Assembly (NCBI GenBank): GCA_030762895.1
Contig: CM061062.1
Coordinates: 138,429,104 to 138,493,103 of the forward strand
DNA length: 64,000 nt
Direction of reading: 5' to 3'
Source: Sophora flavescens
Lineage: Eukaryota > Streptophyta > Magnoliopsida > Fabales > Fabaceae
Part shown: piece by piece, positions 45,898 through 58,254 of the stretch
Layout of the letters: each line of letters starts with the position of its first letter
How positions within the stretch are numbered: position 1 is the first letter of the stretch
Made by a program: the position numbers and the translations under genes
Notes under the pieces: generated by a model
Seen by the model: only the letters and a program-made list of their open reading frames with translations
The model's database searches: none
What the model was told of the DNA's origin: nothing

Positions 45898-48800
45898 TGT
45901 AACACCCTTATCGAGTGCTACATTGTCCGTGACATTTTAAGGCCGAAAAGTGGGTTAATTAAGATATCAATTTTATATAGCAGGATAATTTTATTTTTCA
46001 CAAGACATAAATATAAATGTTTTGATTTAAGTAAATGTACAATAAAAATATTTCATAATCATAATTAATATTATAAGTTCGAAAATCATCTACATAAGAC
46101 CCAACCCGACTCATAAACAAAAAACATAAAAATATACAGATCCAGTATAAAGATATGGAGACGCGGCTCCTAAAATATCAGATATTTGGAGTCGCAGCTC
46201 CATAAACTATAACACTACTCCCAGACAAACCCAGCTAGTCAAACTAAAACATAAAAAAAAAGAAAAACTATCCTTTCTCGCACAGCGCAAGAAGGATGAA
46301 CCAACTGACGAGGTCTAATGGAAGCTCTATTTGAGACCACTACAGACGTCGCCATAGATGATACTCCTATAGCCATTACAGGTGTAGCTTTCTCAAGCTA
46401 AGCCTCTTTTCCATTTCGAAGGAAAAGTCAGGATCTGTGAACTACCGACAGTTATACCCGACTCAAGGAGAGGAGAACTTAGGCATGACCAAGGCACGAT
46501 TCCATCATCTCAATCTACTTGATTGTCTATAGGCGATCCAGAAGGTCCAACAAAATCCAGACTTTATATTCTTCTGTTCCTCAGTTTCGAAGGATGTGTC
46601 CACGTAAGTGTACCGTCTCATACTCAAATTAGGTCCAATGGTTCGATGGTGCTACCGTTGTCTTTGCATAATATAAGATAGAGCCACATCCAGACAAACA
46701 AAATGAGGTGAGATCCCCATTCACCATACAACATAAGGCAGGCATGTAGTGGTACGACATACATACATATGACAACATACATATCATTGTATAATTATTC
46801 GTTCTTATTCAACCATTCAGTACAACCAAATAATTATCAGAAATTTCACACATACCCGAAGGTAAACAATATCTCTCTATCAGTAAGCTTAACAAAACAT
46901 GACAAGCATTGTCAATTCATAGAGACACGAAAATGGAGGTAACTGATTGAAACTACATAGTCTTATACCTACACAGTCTCAAGGAAGATCTGATCCTAAC
47001 TACGGAGCTAAAAGAACGTTTGGAAGGAGTGGTTAAAGATCATGTATCACAACTGACAATATTAAGCATCTTGTGCGAATCAATGATAACAGCCACATGT
47101 GGAATTAGAACTGATTGTGAAACACTCTCAATAACCTGGACTGGCTACCATCTAGTCGTATATGTCAGTGTATTGCATGGAACACCACGACCAAGAAGAA
47201 TCACCAGCTGGCCATCCGTAAACTTCCTACCCTGACCATCCCTGAGACCATTGAAGATCGTCACTGGCACATCCGCATGCGCACAAACATGTAATCCCGC
47301 TTCCTAGGTACAAAGGCCTTACTGACAATTTCATTTCAATCAAGCCGATAACGGCATGTGTGTTCATATTTATCTACCGGATAAATTTCAGGGTTCCTTG
47401 CAGAAACCAGAAGCCATTCTAGAGGCAAAGTAGACAGTACCAACTTATTGGGAATCACCCCTCATTGGACTATCCATGTTTCAACGTTTAGTATATTATG
47501 AAGGTTAGTCATTCGTCACCAACTCATTATACCTCTTTAAGTCCATTCTCGAACAGGATTACTTGTCGAGCAAGTAACCTTAAAATACTCTTTGTCATTA
47601 AGTATTATGGATGTGCGGATATTGAATTATCCACACTTTATGACAAATGGTCTTGCTTCACCATTAGTCATAAATTATTAAGTTCGTATTTTCACTAAGT
47701 CGTTTATGACTTAGGTTTTGCATTTTACTGTAAATCCTAGTCTTTGAGGACTAAAATTCTTTTTGGTTTAAAAACAAAACCTTTAACTAAAACCAAATCA
47801 TTTTCAAATAAAATTTAACCAGAAGTACATAAGTACCAAATTCCTCAAAATTGTTTCTCAAAAACATCTAAATACTTAAACCACAGTTTTACTCATTTTT
47901 ACTGTATTTCAACTTAACTTCCGTATTTTCGAAACTATGATCGTTTTTCTCAAATCCTTCACTTTATTAGATTCAAATACTTATTTTGAAGTATTAAAAT
48001 GCTAACTTCGAGCTTCACTCTATAGTTTGTATAAAAATCCTAAAACTTGACCGAATGTTGCTAAATTCGAAGATCGCGTAAGTCGTTTTCTTTTCTTTTT
48101 TTCAACGATTCTTAAACCTAATGGTCCAAAACTCATTTTGGAGTCTTAGGACACTTAAATAAACTTCAAAAATAGTTTCAAACTGTCAAAAAAAGTTTTG
48201 GTCGAAATTAGAACCTTTGTTCATTTTACGTGTCCGATTTTGTGAAAATTCTGTTTTTAAGTTCGCTAAAACATAATTTTTGTTCTCTTAAGTAATAAAC
48301 TCAAATTAAAACCATGTTGGGGTAATCAAAACACCAAAGTCAGATTTAAACACTACGAAAACAATTTTTCAAAACACTATTTCTTCCTTTGTTTTATTAC
48401 TTCTTAAAAGTTCTGACTTCCAAAGACAAGTTGTTCATCACATTATCATCATTATTGGCCGAAACGAAGTCACAACAGAGTGAAGATTTTTACTTCACTA
48501 AACAGCTCAAAATCATTCATATGCATATCGATGTACTCATACACAACTATCATGGCATATACTTAACATTTTAGGCATACTTTCATGTCAATACTCAAGT
48601 AAGATATTCATGACTTTCTTTTGCAACCAAGCACACATCAACTAAGCAATTTCTTTACTAATTACTACCACACAACCATCAACACACAATCACATATACA
48701 ATTCCTCCAAGAGGATCACATATACACAAAGTCATAACCATAACATTTAGGGTTTCAAGATAACACAAAAACAATATAAACCACACACACACCCACAATA

Positions 48801-50062
48801 TGGTATGATGGTGGTTAGTCTCCCCCATACCTCTTGTAGATAACTTGAAAATCAAGCAAAACCAAGCTAACACTCCAAGGAGGCCTCACGGTTTTGTGTT
48901 TGTAAAACCTAGCAAGAACAAACAAAAATTGAAAAGGATCATATACAAGGACTTAGGCATGAACAAGGAAGATGGAACATGGCTTGAATCACTCGCTTGA
49001 AGTAAGAAGATGGATGAATCAAGAGATGACAACCATAGGCTAGAAAAACCCATTTTTTGCTAGAAGGCTCAAAATGAAATTTTGTGTGAAATGACTTATG
49101 TCTATATGATCTAGGGGGAGTAAGAATATGATATTGGAATTTTGAAACAAGGATTGGATGATGATTTAGGGGGGATTGGCTGAATTTGAAGCTAGGAGAA
49201 AAAGAACTTGAATGTTCTTGGATTTAGGAACATGATAGCTCAAAGTGAAGGCAAGGATCTAGGGAACAAGTTTCATGAATTAAGAATCATGAAATCATGT
49301 CTCTAAGATGATGAAATATGGAGGTGAAATGAAGAACAAATAGTGAAATTCTCAAGAACAAAGGAGAGAAAATGAAAATGATAAGTTTGATCTTGAAAGT
49401 TTAAGACTTAAGCATAGAATGTGTTTTTATGAAAAATGAAGTGAATGAAGGTTTAAGAGGAAAAGAGGCTCTAAATCATCAAGGGCAAAATGGTCCAAAA
49501 TTGGTTGGATCCATTTGGAATATACAACGAAAGCTAAGGGCATTTTGGTCTTTTTGTAAGGAAATTAAGATATTTTCTAAGATTGTAATCATGATGTGGT
49601 GACTCATGGTGTGACTCATCATGGTGATTCACCCATGTGAGTTGTCATCGTGACTCATCGATCCGATCCTCTCAGCCTATCTCTGTAGTTCTGCATTCGG
49701 CTCCGTCGATTACCCGATTAGGGTTTTTGATCATTTTCCATCAAAATTCGCCCGAATAAAATATAATATTTTATTTTCGAGCAAAAACTTTGAAAATAGA
49801 CTTTACCACTAATATAATGATAAAATCTAGAATTTCCCAGTTTTGGGTCAATTAAGGTTTCTGCCGGTATAAAACTATATTATTATCAGTAAAAACACAG
49901 ACTGGTTTCCGTCTGATTTTTAAACCCAAACTTTCACCGTAACTTCCTTCGATATAGAAGGTCTCAAATATGATTGTATTTTCTTCAAAATCATTTTCTA
50001 GATCGCCGGTAAAAATGCAGAATATAATTATCAATTAAGACGCGAGAAAACGGGGTGTTGCG
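45898..50062 (-). mobile_element. 4.2-kb solo LTR with GTTTT duplication
   Basis: On the plus strand it starts TGTAACACCCTTATCGAG and ends AACGGGGTGTTGCG. It is flanked by GTTTT at 45893-45897 and 50063-50067. The inverted ends TGTAACACCC/GGGTGTTACA are typical of Tekay-like chromovirus Gypsy LTRs. The 5' end in its own orientation (minus strand) aligns with the LTR at 59634, which sets the orientation. No internal gag-pol lies next to it, so it arose by LTR-LTR recombination. No gene is seen inside; the short ORFs are not conserved-looking. Confidence 0.85.
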
Positions 50063-50067
50063 GTTTT

Positions 50068-50980
50068 CACTTATCATGCACACACTCCATGAGTTTAGTC
50101 GTGGAGTCACCATGAGTTTAGTCGTCTTCTAAATCACAAACATGACTTTAGTCGTCTTCTCAATCACAAATCCACACAATCACATGCATGCAAGAGTCAA
50201 AGGGATCGACTTGTCAAGACTATAATGAGGTCAAGGATGAAGGTGAGTAAAGAAGAAGAATGAAAGCTAATATTAAAACAAGGGGATTAGGACAAAAATG
50301 ATGTTCGTTGTCTCATGGTTGATTCCTTGGATAACTAGAGGAAGTTGGTGCTCTGAACATGATTTTCACCTCAATGGTTGTGATTGGGGACTCTTGTTAG
50401 GTCTAGGACGACTCAACAATTTAAAGGAGTTGTACTCTTCTCATCTTTCGAAGGTTCTTCCTAGTATTTCTAGCATTCCATATGTGTAAGCTTTCATGCT
50501 CATATTGCTTTGTCATTTGTTAGCTTATCGATGAAATCTTTAATTTATGTCATTGTTTATTTTCTAGATTTCCAGGACCAACACCACTTTTACCTTTGTT
50601 TTCCTATTTCTATCATATTCTTTTGTGTTTTTTGCTCAACTCATTTTGAAAAACGATATTGGTTCCTAAAAGCTTGGCATTTTAAGTAGAAGTTCTCAAG
50701 AATTAAGCAAGGTTGGTCTCTTTGAGCTTAAAGGAGATTGTTTGGGAGTTTCAAGCTTGGCCTCTTTAATCAAAATTCTTAAAAATTAAGTGAGATTACT
50801 TGAGCATAATCAATATCAGTTTCTGTCGAGCTTAGCCTCTTTTATCGGATGGTGCTCACCATTATGGGCTATACTGGGGAGGCCTACACTTATGTTGTAA
50901 AGTCCTTGTTGCAACTTGTTTTCATTTTACCGTCATCGCTTCTCCTTTATTGGTTGCAAACTCCATGACAAGGTGATGAT
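50068..50980. other. Interrupted host of the solo LTR, no gene recognised
   Basis: It contains short repeats of GAGTTTAGTCGTSTTCT-like sequence at 50089-50170 and an unremarkable 63-codon ORF at 50298-50489. No known element end was identified. Confidence 0.4.
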
Positions 50981-50982
50981 TA

Positions 50983-51080
50983 GACATTATTGTTTTGGAA
51001 GTTAGAAATGTGGAGAAAGCGTTGGAAGCACATGACATTTGTTTAAGTAGAAGTAAGGCAGAATATATGTAATGTAAGTT
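50983..51080 (+). pseudogene. LINE reverse transcriptase remnant, part 1
   Basis: The frame at 50983 reads DIIVLEVRNVEKALEAHD, then ICLSRSKAEYM, a stop, and CK. This matches the end of the palm and the start of the thumb in plant non-LTR reverse transcriptases (usual form ALESKGFRLSRTKTEYMECKF). It is interrupted to the right by unrelated LTR sequence and resumes at 52537. Confidence 0.65.
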
Positions 51081-51082
51081 GA

Positions 51083-51130
51083 CTAATGCTATCAACACAT
51101 CCTTTTCAACACTCTTTCCAACACATAAAT
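51083..51130. other. MITE-like end related to the 58.25-kb MITE
   Basis: AATGCTATCAACACATCC..TTTCCAACACA resembles the left end of the MITE at 58255 (AATGCTAGCAACACACTC..TTTCCAACACA). It sits at the left junction of the LTR fragment. The match is short. Confidence 0.35.
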
Positions 51131-52515
51131 CAATTTATCTTGATTCACTCACCACTAATGTGACTTACATCCAATCCTTTTATCCACTAAAATCAAGCTT
51201 TAAACCAAGTGCGTGCAAACCTTTACAAACCATATCACTTTTCACTTGATTCCACTAGAATCCTTGTGCAAGAGCCTCAAACCCTCCAGGAATGTTGACC
51301 TTGAACTAAAGCAATGATTCTGGGCAGCAGCAAGAACACTCTCTCCCAGAGTTTTTCCTCCCTCAATCACTCTTTCTATTTTTGTTTTCCTTTTCTCTGC
51401 CTCTTCTCCAAGAAACTTATAAAATAGAGCGCTTTTCACCTTTGGGATGCCTCACCCTTGCGAACAAGCCTCAATAGAATCTTCCCAAACAATAAGGGAT
51501 GCCTCACCCTTATGCAGCAATAGAGAGGTACCCGACTCTCTTCACAAAACGATTGAATCACAAATTCGCAGTATAACGCTCAAAGTTTGACTACACAAAT
51601 TGAAACTCTGAGAAAAAACTATTTTTCAAGATAGCTCAATGAGAAGAAAAATTTATGATTATGAACTTGCAATGTGCTTTCTCATTCGAAAATATGCTCT
51701 AACAATCCCTATTTATAATACTTTCAAAAATATGAATGTTGGGAATTGATAAAAACAAACTTTCAACTGTTAACTAATTTAGTTTTGCAGTAGTAGAATC
51801 TTGTACAGCTATGTACATTTCTTGTACATGGGTTTATTAAACCAAGAATCAAATCTAATTACGTATGTACACTAATTGACTGATTATGTACGACGTATAT
51901 TTATTTCAAAAGAGTGAGATATGATTCAATTACCAATACATCAATTTAGTACAGTTGTGTACAGATGAACTTCACATTCAAAACTTTGAACATGTGTACA
52001 GAGATTATGCACAACAATACGTCTAGTTTCTAAACAAAATAGTTTTGAATTCATCTCATACATAGATGTAATACATGGATGTATTGTAAGTCAAAAAAAT
52101 GTATTTATATATTTTCCACATTTTAGCTTCAGCAATCCTGCTTCTTGGTTTATACAGGAATACACAGACTTAGTACATGGATCTACTATTTCATAGGACT
52201 TTCAATTTTATAAAAGCTTGTTTTGAAAATACTTTCTTTTGAAAACTATGATTATGCAAACTTTCAAGACTTACTTTTCATGTAAAAAAGAGCTATTCTT
52301 TAATCAAAAAGGAGTTTTCTCTTAGATGCGTCTAAGACCTATATTCTAGTAGTATTCCTTTAGGCTTTGTCTTGATGTTCCTTGTGCATTGTATAAACAA
52401 AGTTCCTCTTTTTGTTCTTCGCTTGATTGCTTAAGAACCTGTTTTTAGCCGTATTCAATACTTGCATACAAATGGTAAAGATTTATTTGTCATATATCAA
52501 AATCAAACATGTGTT
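51130..52515 (-). mobile_element. Divergent SIRE-like Copia LTR fragment
   Basis: The reverse complement shares 21 identical bases with the start region of the Copia F LTR (around TTTTGATATATGACAAAT, 52490-52510). It also shares the stretch GGATGTARGTCAC..GTGA(C/G)TGAA(C/T)CA(G/A)GATAAAT (51143-51185 here, 38210-38250 there) and the GGGTGAGG(C/T)ATCCC motif (51449 and 51499). It is therefore an older LTR of a related family, truncated at its 3' end, and it lies between two LINE pieces. Confidence 0.65.
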
Positions 52516-52536
52516 AATACTCACAGTTCTATCTTA

Positions 52537-52940
52537 GAGGTGAAAATTGGATATCATATCATATCACAACTCACGATTTCAATATATTGTATCCATCATA
52601 CAAAACAAATAAGAAATCAAGGAAGACGTAATCTATGAGATTCACCTAGGGTGGATGAAATGGAAGAAAGCTTCGAGTATTTTCTACGATAGAAAAGTAA
52701 CAAAAAGCTTAAGAGAATATTGTGTTGGATGAGTGGACGCACATAACAAAAATAAGAATATGTATAAATGTATTAGAGAAAAACATTTGTCGTAAAATTT
52801 GTACACTAAGTAACACTTATTGTAAAGATTGTGATTTAAATGTGTAGAGAAAATTTCTAAAAGCCTATTTCAAACGAGAGGTAACACAATCACTAGGGGT
52901 AAGAGACCAAGAAAAACAGTTGGCCAAACCATCGAGTTTT
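52537..52940 (+). pseudogene. LINE reverse transcriptase remnant, part 2
   Basis: EVKIGYHIISQLTISIYC (52537 on) fits the plant LINE motif EVKIGDHIIPQVTRFKYLGS. WMKWKKASSIFYDRKVTKSL (about 52653-52715) fits GWxKWRxASGVLCDKKVPLKLK. CIREKHLS, and then RGKRPRKTVGQTI near 52895-52935, fit the C-terminal RGRGRPKKT region. Internal deletions and stops are present. With 50983-51080 this is one LINE copy in the plus orientation, split by a Copia LTR. Confidence 0.7.
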
Positions 52941-52945
52941 AGATA

Positions 52946-53480
52946 TAAATAATTTATCTATAAATATAAATTATGATAGGACATTATAGTGTCATTTAAT
53001 CCATATAGCTTATCCCCACATAGTAAAAACTGGGCAACGTCCAAAAGATGTAGGATGAGTAGTAAGTCAATTTGTCATCTACGAGCAATGCCTCAACCTG
53101 TGTTACAGGTGGAAAGACAAACATCACATACCAAGGGTTAAAATGCTTAAGAAATTTTGTTTTTCACCGAAAGTCATATTTGATCCGAAAAATTCTTTAT
53201 TCAATCCACTGGAACAGATCGAGTTGGACTGGATTGATGGGGTTGAATATCCAATCCATTTACCATCCCTAGCAGGAAATCAGATTTCACAACAATAGGT
53301 TTTAAATTCCAGTCACAGTTGTAATTGCGGAAAATTACAAGAAAATGTAGCCGATATGCAGCCTCAATTGTAATCGTATTTCGGTTTCACAAACCTCCAA
53401 AACCAAAACATTTCGGCCCTAATTGCGATTTCTGACCTTCATTTAAAACCTTGACACCAAGGACTATCTGCAAATGCAAA
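52946..53480. other. Gene-free sequence downstream of PHD gene
   Basis: No ORF or repeat was recognised. It lies 3' of the PHD-finger gene. The part from about 53480 to 53749 is likely its 3' UTR, though no poly(A) signal can be assigned with confidence. Confidence 0.5.
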
Positions 53481-53749
53481 TAATCAAACCACACATAAAA
53501 ATGACAAAAGTAATATGTACTCAAGATTATGTAATATTTAATACTTCCAGACATTCAAATATAACCAAGTAAGTCACATGTACAAAATTTTTCATTGGGC
53601 TCAATAACACCAAAAGAAACAGAATAAAAAGCCCCAAGCTCTCAAAAATCAGCCTCACAAAAACTAACCAGTTTCATGGCCCTCTTGGCATATTGGAAAA
53701 ACCTACAAAAGACAACTAAATACTTTACAGGGATACAAAAGCTATACAG

Positions 53750-56651
53750 TCAACGTACACCAAAATTTACAGTCATGTTACAAGCAACAGCTGGATTATC
53801 TGTTGCCACCACCTCACCTCTGCAGGTTGTGTTGGATTTACAAGCCATGTTAGCCTCATCATCAGACTCCGGTGGCTTTTCCGATTCCTTCCGGTACGAG
53901 TTGAGGCATCTAAAACACATAAATTTTGAAGGAATGGCATCAGAGTTATCAATTCCAGCACATCTGGTATGCTGCCAAACACCACAGGTATCACATGCTA
54001 GCATTCTTTCTCCATCATCATCCTTTGCCCCACACTGGCAATCAACTTTCCAGGTCTCTGTTCCTCTTTCCATTCTGAATCGGTTCAACCCGTGTTTGGT
54101 TGTGCATTTACCTCGAATTCTAACAGACCCACTTGTCCCAAGCAGGAATTTTAAGGTGAATGAATCACTGGTTGATCCATATCCTAGGAGTTTCTCAGCT
54201 TGAAACCTCTTATACATTGCATATACTTCTTGAAAAACAGTGGTGACTTCACTCTTGAGGTTAGCAACAGTAGCATTCAAAGGCAAGACAATTAGCTCTG
54301 GAGGTGGGGATGGATCATCTTTAGGCTGATCAGAAAGCTCCACATGACACCACAGCCTAATAGAAGGGAATTCTACTGCCATTTTTTCAGGTTTGTAATC
54401 CTTCATAAACTGCTTACAGTCTAGGAGCTTCCTTGCTGAATCAGCAACCCGTTTCTTCATAATCTGAGGTCTGTTGCTCGCCGTTTTTACATCAGGGTTA
54501 ATAATTGAATTAAATAAAAATTTCAAATCAGATATCACTTGCTCTTCTGATGGATAGCTAGAAATTGCACCAAATCCATTTTGCACAACACTCAATGGTT
54601 CTAGCCTGTTGTTAGGGATAAATGAAAAGAACATCATTTATGCTTATATCAAAGCAATTGACAAAAGGCAAATACTAATGCATTTCCAACTCTTACCTGA
54701 ACTCCACCACACTAGAAGTAGGATTGCATTGTGAACGAACTACCATGCCATTAGCAGCTAGTTTCCCTCCCAAGTGTTTAAGACTATAATCTACAAGCTC
54801 AGGGGATGCAACCCCTCTACATACTGCACCCTTGAGAGCACGCCTACTCACCCATCGGTCCTCACTATAGGCGCCTGATGCAAGCAACACCTTGACCAAA
54901 GCATTTTGTACATCTTCAACATCATTACTTGTCCAAGCACACAAGACATTAGAAGTGCTAGTGTACTCTTGATGTTTAGATGTTCTTGTGGTCACGGGCT
55001 TGCGGATTTCGTGAATCAACTTCAACAAAAATGAGAAGAGATCTTTAATTGTTAGTAGTTCAGTATCTGCCAAAGATTGGTAAAGAGAAATGACACACTG
55101 CAGGGGGCTTCGCGGTCCCCTTCCCTCGAACATAAAAACCGACAAGGGCATGCAGGACAGGGTATTCACAGCTTTCTGGTAAGCATCTTGAGTAAGAGCA
55201 TAGCTACCAGTACCAAATTCATAACCCCAATTGCCATACCAGGAGTGCCCATTGGTAATTGCATGAATTAATCTATATTCAAGCCCCAATTTCTTGGACA
55301 AGTCCATCACACTAACCTTCCTGTTCAAGTATATCATAGACAAATCACCAAAATGCAAAAGGGTTGCAACCTCAAGCAAAATGTGTAAGAGAGATTTAAA
55401 GGGTCCATACCTAACAGCAAGTGCAGCACATAGCCTATCCCAGAAACCCATAATATCAGATCCTGAGAGAATCTTTGAACCACCTTCTCTTCCATTAAGA
55501 GTAAGCAAGTGACCATAACCATTGGAATGAACAATACCATGTAAAAGATGGGTGTTATCTTCAATTTGAAGATACACCCAATCCTCAAGATCATCAACAG
55601 TGATTGCAAAATTACACCATTTACACCTGCCATGATTTCAAATAAACCAAAAACTAAGATTATGCATTTGGCATTCAAAAATCAAAGATGAGCAAAAAAA
55701 ATAAGGTTGAATTGAAAAATAAATAAATAAATAAACAAACCTTGGTTCAGATAATTGAACAAGATTGGCACATTTTGAACATGGCCGTTGATAAGGGTCA
55801 ACGGCATTACTTGAATCAGTCCTTATTATGAAATGGTATCGCTTTCGGCACACTGGATGCCCACTCCACCCTTTATTTTTTTTTTTAAATAATCCAAAAA
55901 AAAGAGTCAAATGTTAGAATTTTGAATAGTCACAACCTTATCCACTCCACCCAACATCACACGAAAATCTTATCACATGTTTCATTTTAAACCCCTTTTC
56001 CCCAAAACACCCTTATGTCTATTTTTTAATTTTAATATCTAATAAAAAAATAACTTCTTCCATAAAAAATAAATAACATTACTTTTAAAAAGGAATATAA
56101 TATAATGTAAAGGCTTGTGTGTTTAATTTTGTGTAAGTTTTTAAGCAAATTAGGAGGGTAAAAAAATTATGGTGCTCTCAGGTTTTCTCTGAGTTGACTC
56201 GTTATTGACACGGTAATTTCATGTCTCAACACTATGAGTCTAGGGTCGGGTCGGAACGGGGTCATAATGATTTTTTATTGTGTTGGAAACGTTTGGGTTG
56301 CTACTTGCTACTGACTCAGTGAGTCGACTCACCGACAACTCGGCACTGGTCGCAGTAGACTGAGCTCCGAGACCGAGTCACGTCTTCTTCCACAATGTCA
56401 AGGGCCACCGTCGCCGGCGACAGATCCGACCCACCACTCGCCGGAACACGGAACAAGATCTGCCACGTCATCAGGGACGGGAACAGCGACGGCGGGAAGG
56501 TGAGGCGGGCGTGGCTGTTGAGGAAACGGTGGACGTTGCAACGGAAAGGATCACTACCAGCGGCGGCAGCGGCGGACGGAAAAGTGAGAAAATCGTGAAG
56601 ATCGGCTGTTGTTCTCTTAGCCCTCTTGAACGGCCTCTCGTTGACCACCAT
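53750..56651 (-). CDS. PHD-finger protein, MMD1/MS1/At1g33420 family
   Basis: Five exons join in frame: 56651-56333, 55870-55741, 55626-55411, 55320-54697 and 54605-53750. They total 2145 bp, or 714 residues plus TGA. All introns are GT..AG (462, 114, 90 and 91 bp). The N-terminus MVVNERPFKRAKR is nuclear-localisation-like. A Cys-rich region (YCDQCRVVG, HPVCRKRYHF, CSKCANL, CKWCNF) precedes a conserved middle (GREGGSKILSG, HAITNGHSWYGNWGYEFGTG). A C4HC3 PHD finger spans residues 619-663: C619, C621, C634, C637, H642, C645, C660, C663. Length and order match PHD proteins such as Arabidopsis At1g33420, whose relatives MMD1/DUET and MS1 control male meiosis and tapetum or pollen-wall development. 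PHD fingers of this type bind histone H3 tails in the nucleus. Orthology to one member and any tissue role are inferred. I see no defect in the coding sequence. Confidence 0.92.
55321..55410 (-). other. 90-bp stop-free intron 3 of PHD gene
   Basis: This intron is bounded by GTATGG and AACAG, is exactly 30 codons long and has no stop in frame. If it is retained, the protein gains a hydrophobic 30-residue insert between Arg and Lys of LAVR|KVSVMD. Homologues as I recall them lack the insert, so splicing is the expected state. Confidence 0.75.
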
Positions 56652-56910
56652 AACGAAAGCTGAGTTTCCCGGTGCAGATCACAGAAGAAAATATATATAG
56701 ATAGATAGACAAAAAAAGATGATTAAATCTGTATATATGGATATATGCTGTTGTGGATAGGTAATATAGAATTATGATAGAGGGAGTGATTATGTTTTTG
56801 TGATTAAGAGAGAACCAAAAGACGAAGTAGGTGAATGATGTTAACTTGTAAGAGAGGAGCGGCGCTATCAGCTGCTAGGGTTTTGTTTGCTTGTTCGCTT
56901 TATATATGGG
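56652..56910 (-). promoter_or_regulatory. PHD gene 5' leader and core promoter
   Basis: On the minus strand a TATATAAAG box lies at 56899-56907. About 20-30 bp downstream is AAACCCTA (56876-56883), a telo-box-like element common near transcription starts of plant growth genes. The leader of roughly 220 bp to the ATG at 56651 includes an (ATAG)n run near 56695-56710. The transcription start is inferred. Confidence 0.6.
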
Positions 56911-57647
56911 TAAAGAGGGCAATGGCGGTTCGTTCTATTTTTTTGTTTTTTTTGTTTTTGTTTAGATCTTCTTTTTATTATTATCGGATAAAAGGTAAAT
57001 AAATCTTTCTTTTAAATGAGGTTCCGTCTTACGCGGGTGCAGGGGTAAGATAATAATATTACGAGGGGTTTGATTTCTTTTTTTCTTTTTTTTTTGACAA
57101 ACTTGGGTGGGAGTTTTGATAATGGGCCCATTTGTTACAAAATAAAAAAAAAATTATTTTCACCTTTAATAATTTAGAGATTATATGAAGCAATAACCTT
57201 AATTTAGGGCCGTCTCTCTCTCAACCTTCCCTCTACTCCTCTCCTCCCTTCTTCCTTATCATCCATCGGAAGGGGTGATGTTGGGATATTTGTTGGCTTG
57301 GAATCACTCATCTACATTATTTTTTCCTCTCATTTTATCTAAATAAGTGGTTTTTTCACATAGATCCGATTTTTCTTTTGTGTTTTTCCGTGTTTTCGTT
57401 GTCTGCGTGTGGCGGTGTTTTGTTCATTATCTTGTTGCGGCGTCGTTTGGTTTCCCTTCTTGTTGTTGTGTTCGTATGATTCGATCCATTATATATTCAA
57501 TCAAGACTTGAGTGTCAACGTTACAGATCTGGAGGCATGGGTATTCCGGTCACTTTGATTTTATCACATTTGTAGGCATTTTGTCGTGTTATCCTATTAA
57601 CCTGGGTGCTGTGAGTTTGTTCGCAGATTCATCCTTTTCGGTTTGTA
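56911..57647. other. Upstream flank of PHD gene
   Basis: A CT-rich tract (57215-57260, CTCTCTCTCAACCTTCC..) and T-rich runs are present. A 62-codon ORF at 57512-57700 has no recognisable domain. The right part, with the following duplication and A-rich runs, may be the 3' end of a LINE, but this is not established. Confidence 0.4.
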
Positions 57648-57912
57648 GTGATGTTGAATTTATGTTGTTTTTGATATATTTTACCAATTTGAATGAATGA
57701 ATATTTTTTTAGTCAAAAAAAAATTAAAGATTATTTTTTATAGATTTTAAAGAAAATTAGCAACTGTTTTGTGTTTTTTTAGCGATGTTGAATTTGTATT
57801 GTTTTTTATATATTTTACCAATTTGAATGAATGAATATTTTTTTAGTCAAAAATAAAAATTAAAGATTATCTTTTATAGATTTTAAAGAAAATTAGCAAC
57901 TGTTTTGCGTTT
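57648..57912. repeat. 134-bp tandem duplication
   Basis: Copies 57648-57781 and 57782-57912 share GATGTTGAATTTRTRTTG, ATGAATGAATATTTTTTTAGTC and AGCAACTGTTTTGYGTTT, with only a few differences. Confidence 0.9.
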
Positions 57913-58254
57913 GTTTATAATTATAAAAATTATTTTTTTTAGAAAATAGTTAGATTAGAAATTATTGTGTTTGTTTATAATCATAAAACTCTTTCTTTTT
58001 TTTTTTAAGTAGTTAGTATTTTTTCGAAAACTAATAAAAGTAACTTTTCATTTTAACCATAAAAATAATTTTTTTTAAAAAAATCATTTTTATGAAAAGT
58101 TTAAACAAATACAATCAAATTCATTAAAAATGATTTTTTTACTTTGAAAATGTGATTTTTTTCATCAAATAATCTGTAAGAAACACACTCAATATCTTTC
58201 TTTTTTTTTAGAGATATAACAATTTCTCTTTAGATTTGTTATATTTTTCTTTTA

